Below are positions 1 to 13,563 of a DNA stretch of 64,000 nt, piece by piece. Source of the stretch: Laburnicola sp. R22_1 (taxonomy: Eukaryota > Ascomycota > Dothideomycetes > Pleosporales > Didymosphaeriaceae); contig JACONQ010000003.1 of assembly GCA_014281115.1 (NCBI GenBank), positions 3,720,001 through 3,784,000 on the forward strand, read 5' to 3'. The notes beneath the pieces are model-generated. The model worked only from the letters and a program-made list of their open reading frames with translations. It had not been told where the DNA came from and made no database searches. A program made the position numbers and the translations under genes. The first letter of the stretch is position 1; each line of letters begins with the position of its first letter.

Positions 1-886
1 AATTTATCTATTTTTTGTTATATAGCTGTAAGATTTTTCTATATATGCTACTACTATCGCTCCTTACATAATTTCGCTTAGGAACTATTAAAAATGTAAC
101 TTATTGTTATTCTTATAGTCCTAGCTATAATATATATTAGAGTTGCTGTTAGTAGTATTATTGCGCTTAGGTAACTTATTATAGGAACTATTATATCTAT
201 GTAGCCTATATAGCTAGTTAGGGTTTATCTAGATAGCGTAAATGTGTTATGCATCTTTATAATTAACTAGACTAAAGAGAATAAAATAAAGATATTTAAT
301 ATCTTTTGTAGGAGTAATTATATTATTGCGACAACTAGCTGTTGCATCTATTACATAATATCTAGCTGTTCTACACCAAAAATATATATTGGCTTTAGCT
401 AGTAGGTCTAACTTACGTAATATATATTTATAATTATTACGTCTAGTAGACTTACTTATATATAAGGTAGATAAAATAGTGCGCATAGTAGTATTAGACC
501 TAGTTATAGCTATATTTATTATGCGAGCTTTTAAGTAATTAGGTACTATAGTTATAGAAGCTTCTAAATAACCTATAGTAGACTTACAACTAAGATGTTT
601 TATATATAGCGCGCATTCTATATAAGAGACAAAAGATTCTCTAGAAATAGATAACGCGTTAGTAGCTTAAACAACTTAACTATATATAAGCTAGTAGGCT
701 TAATTTATTAGTAAGTAGTTAGGCATATTAAGATAGTTAATAACAGCTATAAATCTTATATACTAATCTGTAAGAGTCTCTCTAGGACCTTAGGCTAGGG
801 TGTCTTCTATAATCTTTTCTTAGGCGTCTAATAGTTTGTTCTTAGATAGGTAGATGTTATTAAGATAATTAAGTATATTAGTTATA
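1..886. other. AT-rich RIP-degraded DNA, no gene
   Basis: The stretch is dominated by TA, TAG and CTA with very few CA or TG dinucleotides, the pattern left by repeat-induced point mutation. I see no reading frame with recognisable residues; the one open minus-strand frame at 247-486 is low-complexity and has no motif. It continues across the pogo element into 3021 onward, because that element splits it at a TA. It is probably old transposon DNA of unknown family. Confidence 0.7.
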
Positions 887-927
887 TCGTGTTTGATCAC
901 GTAATGCACGCTATCGCGTAATGCACG
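887..927 (+). repeat. Left 41-bp terminal inverted repeat of pogo element
   Basis: It begins TCGTGTTTGATCAC and matches the reverse complement of 2980-3020 at all 41 positions. TA precedes it at 885-886. Confidence 0.95.
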
Positions 928-975
928 CGCCCCACCAAAATCGCGAAATATTCAACCCACCATAACTCCACCAAT

Positions 976-2856
976 ATGGCTCCAATCGACGAGGCTCTTG
1001 CGGTAATCGAATCGCTAAAACCAGGAGAACATTTTACGTATACAGAAATTGCCAAAAGATTCGGGGTTAGCCAGTCAACTCTGTCGCGGCGCGCGCGTAG
1101 TAAAACCCTATCGATGGCGCGTAAGCTCGAAAATCAACAAATGCTCAACGCTACGCAGGAAGCAACGCTCGTACAGTATATTCAAGACCTCTCAGCGCGA
1201 GGGCTACCTCCTACAAGCTATATGATACGAAACTTCGCGTCAGAAATAGCTAGAAAATACGTTAGGACTTGCTAGCCGTCGCGCTTCATTAAGCGCCACA
1301 AACTCGACTTAATATCGCGATGGACATCCGGCATCAACGCCTCACGCCGCAGAGCTGATTCGGCCTTCAAGTACGCGCTATACTTCAAGCTATTAGCTAA
1401 AAAAATCGAGCAATACAACGTTAACGCACCCCATATTTACAATATAAATAAGAAGGGATTTCTTATTAGAATCCTCTCTAAATCAAAGCGCGTCTTTTCT
1501 CGCGAGCAATACAAGCGTGGGAAGTTCAAATCAATGCTCCAGGACGGCAATCGCAAGTGGATAACTTCAATAGCCTATATTTGCGCCGACGGCTCTACCC
1601 TCACACCTGCCCTCATTTATCAGGCAGCCTCTGGCAACGTACAAGACACCTGGCTCCAGGATTTCAACCCTGAAATCCACAAGGCTTTTTTCTCCTCCTC
1701 GCCCTCAGGATGGACCAATAACGATATCGGGCTCAGCTGGCTCAAACAGGTGTTTAACCGCGAGACGAAAGCAAAGGCAAGGACGTCGTACCGCCTCTTG
1801 ATCGTTGATGGGCATGGATCTCACGTAACAAAGGATTTTATCGATTTCTGCGACGCCAATAAGATCCTGCTGGCAATATTTCCGCCTCACAGCACCCATA
1901 CGCTTCAGCCGCTGGATGTGGGCGTCTTCAGGCCTCTCGCGAGCGCGTACAGCAACGGCCTCGCGAGCTTTATAGACGCCTGCCAGGGCCTCTCCAGCAT
2001 TATAAAGAGGGACTTTTTCAGGATATTCTGGGCCGCCTGGGAGCGCGCGCTAACGTCAGCAACAGTCCTTAAGGCCTTTAAGGCTACTAGGATCGTGCCC
2101 TTAGATCCTAACAGGATCCTCAAGCGATTTGAAACTCGCGAGCCTAAGCGCCCCAGCTCAAGCAAGAGTAGCACGTCAGTCCTTAGCGCCAGCGACTGGC
2201 GTAAAATCGAGGGCTTATTACGTCAAGTTGTTGGAGATATTTACGAGTCTCAGGCTGCCAAACTCTCGCGTACGCTCCACTCGATTTCAGCGAAAAATTA
2301 GATCCTTAAGCACGAAAATACTCAGCTTAAAGAGACCCTCGTTAACAAGCGCAAGCGCCGCTAGCGGGGTAAGGCCCTGGCGCTCGAGACGCCGGAGGAT
2401 TACAACAGTGGCGCGATTTTCTGGTCACTAGCCAAGGTCTAGAGGGCTCGCGACTGGCAGGCACAAAAGGACGCGGAGGAGAAGGAGATACAGCTTCAAA
2501 AGGACATCCAGGCCCAGCTCAGAGAGCAGAGCAAGCTTGAAAAGCAAGCCCTCTTGCAACAGCGACGCCTTGAAAAGGCTCAGGCTCAAGCAGAGCGCGC
2601 TCGCAAGCGCGAGCTGAAGGCTATTAAAGCTCAAGAAAAGCAAGAGGCCCGCGCAATTGAAAAACAACTCCGCGATGAGCTCAAAGCTTCCCAAAAGGGT
2701 AATCAACATAGCCTTAAGCCTCCAGCAAAAAATCCAAAGGATATTGAGCTTGTACAGCCTGAGTTACAGCCTGTCAAAGTTGACGAGCCCGAGATGCCCG
2801 AGATCGCGCCCACGACGCGCACACGTCAAATACGCCTCCCAGAGCGCTACAGGTAG
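976..2856 (+). pseudogene. pogo/Fot1-like transposase, nonsense-mutated
   Basis: One frame of about 626 codons that would cut and paste its own element in the nucleus. The N-terminus has a helix-turn-helix (residues ~18-40, ending QSTLSRRA) and a second CENP-B-like DNA-binding part ending near codon 115. The DDE_1 catalytic core follows: the usual N-M-D-E-K-G-F block reads N-I-N-K-K-G-F at ~1444, so the first catalytic Asp is Asn. The second Asp (VDGHGSH, ~1807) and third (HTLQPLD, ~1910) are kept. The C-terminus is a long Lys/Arg/Gln/Ala-rich coiled coil ending in a basic LPERYR tail. In-frame TAG stops lie at 1273, 2299, 2362 and 2440, all explained by TGG or CAG to TAG. The ATG at 976 fits the paralogue start at 58049. 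Family assignment is firm; activity is excluded by the stops and the lost Asp. Confidence 0.9.
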
Positions 2857-2979
2857 CCAATAGAAGGGCTGTATTTGTTGAATAAGCTCTTCTGATTATT
2901 ACTCTAGAAAATCCGACGATTTTACAATATATACAAGCTGTACAGCTTCAAGTTGTGGATGGGCGGAAATTGCCGAAAA

Positions 2980-3020
2980 CGTGCATTACGCGATAGCGTG
3001 CATTACGTGATCAAACACGA
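2980..3020 (-). repeat. Right 41-bp terminal inverted repeat of pogo element
   Basis: Exact reverse complement of 887-927, followed by the TA duplication at 3021-3022. Confidence 0.95.
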
Positions 3021-6000
3021 TAGTTATAGCAGTCTTAAAGTGTAGGTATAAGAGAGTCTAAGTACGTCCCTTAAGTTAGCTACGCAAATACATAATATAT
3101 AGTTACTTATTAAGAAGAGTTTGTAGCTTATCTATTAATATAATACGCTATTATTTATAGTCATCTTTGTTTTTATCTTTACTAGAAAAAGGGTCCACCT
3201 TAGGCATTTAAATGCGTAAGTACTAGGAATCCGCTATAAGTCTAGATAATAGGATTACTTTATAGAATATTAGTAGCTACGTTTGCTATTACGCGTAACT
3301 TATATAGCTTATAGTATAGGGATTATATTATAAATTAGAAGTAAGAAAAGGATATATGTAATTTAGCGATAGGTTATTTGCCAGAGTATAATAGACTTTA
3401 ATATTTAGAAGTTGCTTAATAAATAGGATAGGTTAATTAGGATTCCTAAACTATTAAGTATTATATAGATAACCTTGCTAGATAATACGTATAGGTGGCT
3501 AGCCTCTAAGCTTAGTAATATAGGTATAAGCTATACTTAATGTCTATTAAAAGACTTACTCTATCTTAGTAAGTTATGTAAAGCAGTTTTCTAAGTCCTA
3601 ATAATTAATGCGCGGGATATAGTTGTTCAGCAGACAACCTTAGAGTTCTCTAAGCTATTACTATAGGGCTACATAATTAGCAGCTAGGATCTTAGACTTT
3701 CTAAGGGTAATAAAGTTCTTTTTTATTAAATTATAGTGTGCTTATAGCCTAATTTCTTTCTGCTCTGCAATTTTAAGAGAGTGCTTATATAATATAATAT
3801 AATCCTCTAATATCTTAACTTATTTTAACTTTGTTATAAACTACTGCTTTAATACTTTATAACTAGCCTAGAGCTACTTAAGTTCTTAGAGCTTAGTCTA
3901 ATTATCTTCTAGTTTATTAGTAATTTATTACATAGTTGTTAATAGTAACGTAATAATATCCTACTAGAACTTAGATTTCTAGTTAATAGTATTAACAAAC
4001 TATATATATCCTTAAACCTTAACTTTATATAGCTTTAAACTATTTTCTACACTAGTAACACTAATATAGAGTTTATAATCTAGTACGTCGCTATTAGTAT
4101 TAGTAACATTAGTAAAGTATATATATTTAGGGAGATTAGTGGATAGTAGACTAGCACAATCTTAATAGTTATATATTATAGTTAAACAATTAGGTGTATT
4201 AGCAAAAGGGTTATTTTTATTAAAAGGTCTACTTTTATTATTATTGTTATTGTCGTCTACAAAAGCCTTATTATAATCTTTAGGTTAAAAAAGTCCCTTT
4301 TTAAATATAACTTTGCACTTATTACGTTATCGCTCTATTTCTAGCAAGTTATTATCTAACTTATTCTAGTCTATAGGTAAAGTACCCTAAGTAGTGCTTA
4401 GCTAACTTAAAACTTCTAGCTAAGACGCAGCAAAGTTGCAAGGCTTTTTACAAAAGTTAATATTTTTATTATTATTTTTATAGCTTAGTCTCGCCATCTT
4501 ATCTACTATATATAATAGGTTTGTCTCTTAGTAAGTGTATAATTTAAGTTAAAAGTTAAGAATTAAGGTTATAAGCTATAAGTATAGTAGAGTGTTATAG
4601 TTAATTATAGTAGGTAGTTTATAATATAAGACGTTACAACTAGCCTATGCGTAACTATAAAAGTTAGGACATATATAAGGTGTAAAGCTTTAAGACTTTA
4701 TACGCTAATACTAAACTTCCTAGACTTCTGCTAAAGTAGAGAAGACTTATTAGAATTACTATAAGGTCTTAAGACTTTTTAATTGCGCAAAGCGAGCGCA
4801 CTTAAGGCCTAGATTTACTACTATACTACACTAGAGTAATTTACTAGGAGCGTAGGTCTTACTAACTTAACCTATAACTATGCCTTAGGCTATAAGTTAT
4901 CTAGATTATTACTATCTACTATTATTATAGAGGTTATGTGTATCTATCTGCTATTATTATAAAGGTTCTATATATTACTACTATTATTGCAGAGATTCTA
5001 TATATTATAAAAGATAGAGGAGACGATATAGTTAGAGACGTTACTATTATTAATAGTTAATAATATTAATATTATCTTATCTCTTATTAGTAAGATAAAC
5101 AAAAGTATAGTAGTTTATAGTAACTTATAATAAGTTTAATAAATAATTATAACTATAGGTAACTTGTCTAAGTAAGCTAGTCTTATAGTTATTATAATAA
5201 CTAGATTTGCTTATTAGTAAGCTATTCTTATAACTGCTGTAATAGTTATTATATATAAAGCTTAGTAAGCCTATAAATTATTATAGGGAGCTATATTACT
5301 TATAAGTGAGTTACTTTCCTAGGGACTATTATAGTAGTACTAGGGGGCTAATATCTTATAATATATAATCTACTTACCGCTAAATAAGGTAGTGGCTATT
5401 CTTTATCTTCTGCCATACCTATTATTAATAGGTAACCTGTAGGTAAATATTATTATCGCTGTTAGTTATATTAGTAATGCTCTAGAGGAGGCATCTATGC
5501 TCCTAATATATAAGGTACTTAAGAATATAGGAAAGCCTACCCACTACGTTAGTTAATAGGTGTTGTTATTAATAACGCCCTAGAAATAGGCTGTGGATAG
5601 TTAAGCTATAGCTTAATAATTACTATTATAGTGTAAGGGCACTATAGGGATTATTACACTATATATAAGATAATAGTAATAATTAGAATCTAAATATAAA
5701 ATAATAGTAATACTTATATAAGGTGGGTATATAGGAAGGCTATATACAGCCTTGCTTAGGATCTCGATTACTAATCGCGCTAGTCCTAAAAGGGTAATAT
5801 AACGTAAGCGAGGAGTCCGCACCTTAGATTAGTAACACTACTTATCACTAGTCTAGAAGTAGTGTTTACACACACGCCTTATCTACTATAACTTAATAGA
5901 GCCTTATAGCTACTTAGAGTATATAACCTATCCTTTATATTCTTTTATTTTTTTTATTCTACTATTCTAATTTTTCTACCTAATAGTCTTAACCTTCTTC

Positions 6001-6609
6001 TTAACTATAGCTGCTATTAACTTCTTCTTTAGTAGCTACGCCTTTAGTGCTAGTAATAATAATAATAGTAATAGTAAGAAAGGTAGCTAAGGCTTATAAT
6101 AGCCCTTACTACTACCTATTAATCACACTCTATAACTACTTTTATTTTATTATATATATGCCTGCCCTATTCCTTAGCTTACTAATCTATATTTTAGTTA
6201 TTACTCTCTTAAATTAGCTATGTAACTTTAGCACTATTTATAAAATTATAAAACTTTTGTATAATATTTACACTAAGTATTTATTATTAGACTACTTTAT
6301 ATAGTTTGCTTAAGATATAGGCAGCTTTAAAATTAACTCTAATTTTACTAATAGCACTCCTATTAACTGCACTATCCTATTTTATTAGCTATTCTAAGCC
6401 ACTTTTATAAAAGATATAAGTACTAATAAATAGAGGCATAATTACTTTAAATAGCGCTTAGTGTCTAGTTATACTCCTTATATATTTTATCTTTCTACCC
6501 TTTTCTTTACTATAGCCTAAGGCCATATTAACTATAATTCTAGTATAGCTAAGAGTAAGTATAATTAAGCCTATAGGGCTTATATCTAGAGTTATTATTT
6601 CTACTTTTA
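3021..6609. other. AT-rich RIP-degraded DNA, no gene
   Basis: No usable reading frame on either strand; TAG, TAA and TTA triplets are dense in all frames. The minus strand near 4220-4320 reads as a Lys/Asn/Cys-rich stretch that could be the remains of a retroelement Gag, but no complete zinc knuckle survives and I do not assign it. Nothing here looks like a host gene. Confidence 0.6.
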
Positions 6610-6610
6610 G

Positions 6611-6730
6611 TATGTGGCGTTAATTCTACCTAGGGGTAGGACAATAAAGGCTTTTATCTCAAATAACATAACAAAATAAGTAGAGCCCCCTGCTTAGTAA
6701 TTAAAAAGAGCGTAAAAAGGTAATTAGGCA
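6611..6730 (+). repeat. Short interspersed repeat, family R1
   Basis: A ~115-bp unit running from GGCGTTAATTCTACCTAGGG through CAATAAAGGCTTTTATCTC to GAGCGTAAAAAGGTAATTA. Related units occur at about 23286-23400 (-), 23905-23995 (+), 29233-29345 (-) and many times at 35570-36990. Where two copies face each other (35779-36065) they form a foldback element, so the unit behaves like a terminal inverted repeat of a MITE-type family. Confidence 0.75.
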
Positions 6731-8899
6731 CAAAAAAAGCGCGATTAAACTGCTAAGCGAGCTTAGCAGTCTTAGCGCAAGGCTTCTATAAGCAAATTTT
6801 TTACAAAGAGACTACTTAGAACTTTAGGGAATAAAACTTAGGCGCAGCCACACTATAAACTATCTCCTCTACTATTCTAATTATCGCAAACAATATAAGT
6901 TACTATGTTAATAAGTACGTACTACTATGCTTATAAGTAAAATAAGAGTAATATATACTAAATATACGTTTATTGCTCTATTACTATATTATTAAGGTTG
7001 TTCTAAATAAAGTCCCCACTATTACTCTACGCCCTACTATCTCTTTACGCATTAATATTATTTCTAAAAAAGTACTCGCTGTTACTAAAGAGTACACGCT
7101 ATAGTTTTGCGCCGCTGCCACTAATATAGCTACGCTAGAGTTCTATTCTATCTATAAGATGCTTGTCTAGCATAAGAGATAGGTATACTTAACTATTTAT
7201 AAGGCTATCTTTACATACTAGTTAGGCTAGCAGCTAGTCTAATTTGCAAAGAATAGCAGCACTATATTTCTACTCTAGTGGACACAATTACTCCTTATTA
7301 GTACTAGAATTCTCTAGCAGGGAACGCAAAAGGAGGATAATAAGGTCTTTATTAATAAGCGTTAGTGTAGCAAGAGCGTTGTATAAATTTGCAAGATCCT
7401 TTTAGCTATTATTACTATTAAGTTAACTTATCTAAGCGAGTACGCCGCGTGAGTGGCGTGTAAGCGCAGATAACTAATAATAATAGTAGCAATAAGCTAG
7501 ATGTGCTATATATAGCGTAAGTAAATCTTATATAGATTAGAAGCTTATAAGGTATAGATAGGGTGCTAGTAAGTTTAAACTATTGTCGCGTTATTGGGTG
7601 GTGTTTAAAATTAGTCTTTAATTAGAATTAGGTGCCGTACATAGTACATAATAACCTTCTATCTTAACCTACTTTAACCTCAAACTAAAAAAAAAAGTTA
7701 AAAAAGGTATTTGGTAAGCCGATCCTACTTTTAGTATATTAATAGCAATTAGCGCCTTTTCCTTAAGGGCTACTATATTCTATACTAGACAACTTTCTAA
7801 TATTAGTAGTGCTTCTTTAACCGCTATAGTAAGCCCTAATTTGCTCTTAACTAGTTTCTTATTACTAATTTACCTGCCTAGCTTTATTTTTTCTAGTATT
7901 TGCTATAAACACTTATGCTAATTCTTTTTAGTAGGATTATTAGCAAATATATAAGCTATAGATAAAGCAACTAAAAGTAAATACTTATATCTATAATAGA
8001 ATTAGTAAGCTACTTAGTTCTAGTAACACTACTATAATACTTTCTACTAGGTGCCCTAGTAGACTTTATCTAATTATTAAGAGTTTCTTAGATGCGCCTA
8101 ATTCTCTATTAGGTCCTAATTTTAATATTACTAAACTTTTTTATATATACCTTTCTTTAGGTATTATTATGCATAGCCTATTATTCTTTCTAGTAGTAAT
8201 AGTAGTAGTTCTTTTTTATTCTAAGATTCTTTTTATATACTACTCTTTTTCTATCCTTTTTAACCTATTATTTTCTTTAGTAGCGATAGTAATAGCCCTT
8301 CTTTATTTTAGGGCTAAACTACTCCTACTTCTAGTTATCTACTCTCTAGCCCTAATTCCTTTCTAGGTTAGAGTTTACTTGATATAGTGCTATAGATTAG
8401 CTCTTTATTTTTTTTCTTATTTTTTTAAACTACGAATAACTCTTTTAAAGTTATTTTCTACTTACTTTCCTCTATATATTAAGCTTTCTAATAGTCTATT
8501 AATTTTGCCTATACTTCTATATCCCTACTTAGCTATAGCAGTATAATTTCCTTTCTTTTTTTAGGTCTATTCTCTATTTCTTCTAACCTCTCTACCTAAG
8601 CTGCATGCCTAGGTTTAGGCTCTAGTAGAACTTAAGCTATAGAATAAGGTAGCCCTATGTCTTACTCCTATTAGAGTTGCAATTTAAATCCTAATTATAG
8701 CTTAGGCTATAGTAGTTATAGGGGTTTAGATTCTTATAAAGGTTAGTATAGTAGTTCTTAGCTTTTAATTTTCTAGCTATCTAATTATTAGTTAGACTCT
8801 ATTGTTAGGGTTTATAGCTTATAATTATATTCTAGTAATTATATATATACATATATATATATATTAGACTTTAATTTAACTTAGTACTAATATTATTAT
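6731..8899. other. RIP-degraded transposon remains
   Basis: About 6830-7600 resembles about 20140-21030 in order and wording (ATATATACTA, ACTAGTTAGGCTAG, and the TATCTTAACCTAC block before 7740), so both are probably copies of one unidentified element. With stops read through, the plus strand gives a faint protein-like pattern with no motif I recognise. 8169-8366 is an open frame of Leu/Ile/Phe/Tyr residues that is only low-complexity TA-rich DNA. Confidence 0.5.
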
Positions 8900-11165
8900 T
8901 CTATTTTCTTCTCTAACTTTTCTTCTTTAACTACTTCCTCCCCTTCTTAAGAAATAAGCTGTCCCTTAGCTTATAATACACTACTATTCTAGCTAGCTTA
9001 CTTTTTCTAATAGGCAAAGTCTAAAAGGTTAAAGTTTGCTAGTAGTAGCAAAATCCTTACTTACTTTCTTCTTATAGAGATATTTTATATATATTTTACT
9101 AGCCTTTATAATCTGCGCGCAAATATAGAATATTTAGGCTTAGGCCTTTATATAATTTTATTAAGGTCTATAGAATTAACTTCTTATAAGAGATTAGTAA
9201 TTTCTTCTAAGAGGTTATTAGTATCTATAATATTAGATTCTAGTATTATCTTAAGATCGATTATTATGTGTAAATAGAATTAAATAATATAATTATCTAA
9301 TATTCTATTATAAAAGGGTATTCTATTAAGCTTCTTAAGTATATACTATCCTTTACTATATAGTGGTATAGCCCTAATTCTAAAGGGGCCTTAGTACCTT
9401 CTATTAAGCTTAACTTTGTAATTTATATTACTGGCCTAAAAAGTATTATATACTAATACTAGATTGTCTTATTATAGTAGCTTTGTCCTAAGAGTACGCT
9501 AGTTATTAAACTATTCCTTTCCTTATTTACGCAGTTAGATAGTTTAGTTAATAGCTTCTTAGAAATAATAGTTACACTTTTTAAACTACTTTACTTTAAT
9601 AGCTAGGAGTTTTTAGTAGTATAAACCTATTTTTATAAAAGTGTCTATTATATTAGAATGTAAAGTTTAATAAAAAGAACTTATTCTCTTTTATAAATTA
9701 GAAAGGCTAGTGTTTTGCCTATAGACTACTTTACTATAACCTAATTAGCCTATAGAGCTTTAGGTAGGTTCTAGACCTAGTTATCTTTTATCTTCTATAG
9801 TGCGCTAATAAGCTCTTAGTAGCCTCTTTCTACTAGATCTTGCCCTTATAGGTAATAAGCACTAGATACTACTTATTAGATACTAAACTATTTAGCTAAG
9901 TTCTCTACTAAGCCTCTATTCTCTAGTCCTCTATCTACTAATAGGCAACTGCAACTAAGTTAGTATTAGTAAGTGCTTTTACTTTAGGCTATTTAAAGGT
10001 ATAATTTATAGTAATAACTATAAATTTCTTTTCTCTTTACTTCTAGGTATATATACTATATCTACTATAATCTATTTTTAAATTATGTCTATTTCCTATA
10101 TAAGGTGCAGCTTCTCTACTATCCTTTTAGTAAAATATACCTAATATTTAGCGCAAGTCTTAATATATTCCTTAACACTCTAATATAGATTTAGCTAAAA
10201 GTAATATACTATCATCGTCCTCTAAGTGCCTTCTTATTCTTAATAGCCTAATTCCTTATAAAGTTCTTATAAAATATCTATCTATTAAACTAGCTTGTCT
10301 ATAACTCTGCGTAGCAGCCTATTTCTTATAGTTTAATACTATAGTATACCTTTTATAACCTTATACTTCTAAGCTTATAGTCTAATATATCTTTAGTCTT
10401 TTTTAAACAGGCCTTTAGGCATAGTTAGAGTTATAAACTAGATTATAATATTGCAAAAGTGTTTAGTATATAGGTTAGAAAGAATTTTAGATAAGTTATT
10501 TATAGTAGGCTCTATATACTCTATTTCTACTTTAGCCTCCTTATCTATAGTAAAGGATATAATACTAATATGCCTTAAATACTTCTTAATAAAGTCTTTA
10601 ATATCTTTTTCTATTTATATCTTAAGAGCGTATTAGCAACTATATTCTTATACCTTAAAATACAGTAGATATTAAACTCTTAAAGTATTAGAAATACTAA
10701 CTAATAAGTTATTAAAGCCGCTAGGAAGTTAGTTGCGCTGAGATTTAGCTAGGCAATTAAGATATAAAAGTTAGTTTCTATAATAAAGTATATTTTATAG
10801 ATCTAGGGTTAAAACTTTTAAGCGTAAAAGAAGAGCTTTACAGTTATACTTTCCTAAATCCTAGTTATATTTACTCTAAGACTAAATACCTAATTTAAAC
10901 TATACTAAATAAAGAAGACTATCTAGTCTATATTACTATATTATAGCTCCCTATCTAATTTTGCTACTATCTACTAAAATTACTATTTTTTATAATAGCT
11001 CTGAGTAGTTAATAGACACTACTACTAGGGCAAAAGTAATACTCTTCTTTAATTACTGTATTACTACACTCTTTATAATTTCTTAGTAGAATGCTGCGCC
11101 CTTATATAGTAGTGTAAATAGTAGTGTAGTAATTTTTATAAAGTTTTTAATCTAGATTTAATAGT
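8900..11165 (-). pseudogene. Ty3/gypsy pol remnant C: RNase H and integrase part
   Basis: Read on the minus strand with stops passed over, ~11165-10650 gives the end of an RT-RNase H unit: a SINYSE-like block, then I-L-V-D-S where the family has the RNase H Asp, then residues matching the RNase H core. About 10300-9700 matches a gypsy integrase: Y-x-x-x-R-x-Y-Y at the zinc-binding end, then KFIVI-TINYTF and KALTNTN in the catalytic core. Stops occur every few codons, consistent with RIP. The left limit is not visible. The frame continues exactly into 13851 onward if the LTR element between is removed, so both pieces are one gene. Membership of Ty3/gypsy is confident; the subfamily is not. Confidence 0.65.
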
Positions 11166-11170
11166 ATATA

Positions 11171-11457
11171 TGTTCATATACTGTATAGGCAAGGGCACCT
11201 AAGGGTATTAAGATTTTAATATTGCCGCACAATAGTATTATATAGGGATTATATAATACCTGTGCGCTGCGGCCTATACGCTGCAGGATCTTCTTCTTTC
11301 TATTTGCACCCTTTCTAAAGATAAGTAATTAATACTAAGTTAGTTTTATTATATTATTTCCTTTTCTTATATAATTATCCTATACACCTTCTACACTTAC
11401 TAGTATAGAGTATTAGATATTATTATCTATACAGCTAGCTATAGAGTTTACTTAATA
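11171..11457. repeat. Left LTR of short LTR element
   Basis: It begins TGTTCATATACTGTATAGGC and contains GCAAGGGCACCTAAGGG; it ends TTAATA where the partner ends TTAACA. A third, less mutated copy starts at 63939 with TGTCTGTACACCGTATGGAC, which supports the start chosen here. Confidence 0.8.
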
Positions 11458-11664
11458 CTAATTAGTAGTTAACTAACTTTTAACTACAAATTAGTAAGAG
11501 TAAAGATAGATTATACAAGTTATTATTAGCTATATAATTTATTATATTATACTCTATTCTCTATACGCAAGGATAGTAGATTAAACCTTTATAGAGTTAG
11601 TAAGTAACTATTACTACTATATAAAATAAAGGAAGCGATTGTATAAAATATATAAAATCTATTC

Positions 11665-11815
11665 TTATTTATAGTTTTTTTTGCGACTAAGAGGTTGCTA
11701 ATAAAAATATTACAATAATAGCAGATATTCCTCCTGCTGTTATATATACAGAAAAGCGTTTTAAGATGTTAATAAAAAGGGTTAGCGCGTTATAAACGAT
11801 TCTTATTTATAGGGA
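11665..11815 (+). repeat. Inverted-end repeat family R2, single copy
   Basis: A ~130-bp unit (TTGCGACTAAGAGG, then AATAATAGCAGATATTCCTC, then AAAAGCGTTTTAAG). The same unit occurs at ~16030-16165 (-), ~19955-20090 (+), ~22140-22275 (-) and ~23615-23735 (+). ATTCTTATTTATA stands on both sides of this copy, within a larger flanking direct duplication (11571 and 11816), so it may be an insertion or part of a local duplication. Confidence 0.6.
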
Positions 11816-13563
11816 TAGTAGATTAACTCTTTTATTAAGTTAGTAAGTAGATATTGCTACTATATAAGATTTAAGAGAAGATAGTATACTAGGCATACTA
11901 CTAGTAACTATACGAATATATAATTAGATAATAATAAACTTTAATAAAGTACAACCTCTTATATAACTAACTTATTAAACAAACTAGTTATATAATAACT
12001 ACCCCTACTACTACTTTATATAAAGTCCCTGTCTGTACTACCTCTACCTCCTAAGAAAACACTAATATACCTAAATATACTAAACTGCATACTAAGTATA
12101 CTAAAGGGATAGAAATATTAGAGGTAACACTATATAAGGGAACAAAACCTAAGTACTAGAAGGATACGATTAACCTAGTAGATAATTTCTCTTTATTAGA
12201 AATATAATTATATATAGTCTATACTATTACTAATTATTATAAATTATACTAAAAGGGACAGCTTTCTTAGAATTATTCTAGAAAGACTTTAAAGCATAGA
12301 AAGAATACTATTTTTTATAGTTAAACTATGCGTTTAGGAGGGAGTTTATTATAGTCCTAAAAGAAAAGGGCATTACACTAAAAATAAATACTAGAGCTAT
12401 AAGTGCTAGTAAACTATATAAAGTAGCCTAAGGCAATATAGATACTACTTATATATTACTATCTTTTCTAGCTTGCTTAACTCTTTATACGCAAATACTA
12501 AGGCTAATTTTAAAAATACTTAAGCTAGTTAGGCTATTATATAAACCTAAATAGAGTAAGCTACTACTACTATAAGTACCTATATAGCTGTAGATCCCTA
12601 TAGATATCTTAACAGAACCTTTATATAAGTACTAAGAATAATTTTATTTATATAAATAAATAAACTACTACTTTTATATATAGTACCTAACTACTATTCT
12701 ACCTACTTAGTTATAATTATTAAATGCTGTATAAAATAGAACTACTACTAGTTAAATACAAATTTTAAGCACTATACTAATCTATATAGACTAAGCCTAT
12801 GCTATAATCTAACCTATATAAGCTTCCGCCTAAGCACAACCTACCTTCTTAGAGAATTCTAGCTAATAAGATAATCTAATTTTAAAAGGCATAGAACAAG
12901 GATAACAACTATACTAAAACTCTGTACAATATTGTAGAAGACAAGATATTATATAATAAGAGACACAGTTTAGCACTATATATAATAGGAGATTAGCTTA
13001 ATAAAGAAAAAAAAGAAAAAAGAGCTAGGCAGAAGGGATATATATAGAGAGATGTTCGAAGTAAAGAATAAGAGAAAAGAATAAAGGGAGGAAAGTCCAC
13101 TTTATATACCTCTCCCTTCTATTTAGAGCCATAATTTCTACTCCTTACTAGTGTTTATCTTCCTCTTATCTAACGTTATACAATTGCCTAATATCGCTGC
13201 CTAAATAGATAAAATAAATAGGTCTATCTATTATATAAGGAATAAATTAAGCAAAAGCACTTTATAAAAATAATATATTATTACTATAATCTTGTTATTA
13301 ACTACGTAATCTTACTCTTAACTGCTATTAGCTAGACTACTACTTTACTACTAATAAGCCAAATTATGCCTTTAATAAATAGTAGCAATGTATAATAAAT
13401 AGTTACTTAATAAAATCTTCCTATTAACTAGAGTACACTAGCTAGAGTAGGAGGCGTATAGATAAGGGAATAATAAATAGATAGGATAAATATTAGCAAG
13501 TAGATAGTTTGTGTAGAGGAAGGGAGAACTACTAATAGTAATTTTAAAATAAAAAGTTGCTAG

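Larger units (their letters stand above)
887..3020 (+). mobile_element. pogo/Fot1-like DNA transposon, complete ends, inactive
   Basis: A 2134-bp element with perfect 41-bp terminal inverted repeats (887-927 and 2980-3020), flanked by TA at 885-886 and 3021-3022, the target duplication of the Tc1/mariner/pogo superfamily. The ends contain two copies of a GTAATGCAC motif. Base composition is clearly more balanced than the flanks, so it arrived after they were degraded. It holds one transposase frame on the plus strand (976-2856) with four stops, so it cannot move itself. A related but diverged element lies at 57331-60137. Confidence 0.93.

Noticed and set aside
1534..2301. 255-residue frame as an independent gene
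   Set aside because: It is the middle of one transposase frame cut by nonsense codons at 1273 and 2299.
8169..8366. Possible small membrane protein
   Set aside because: Only Leu, Ile, Phe, Val and Tyr from TA-rich degraded DNA; no conserved start context or neighbour.
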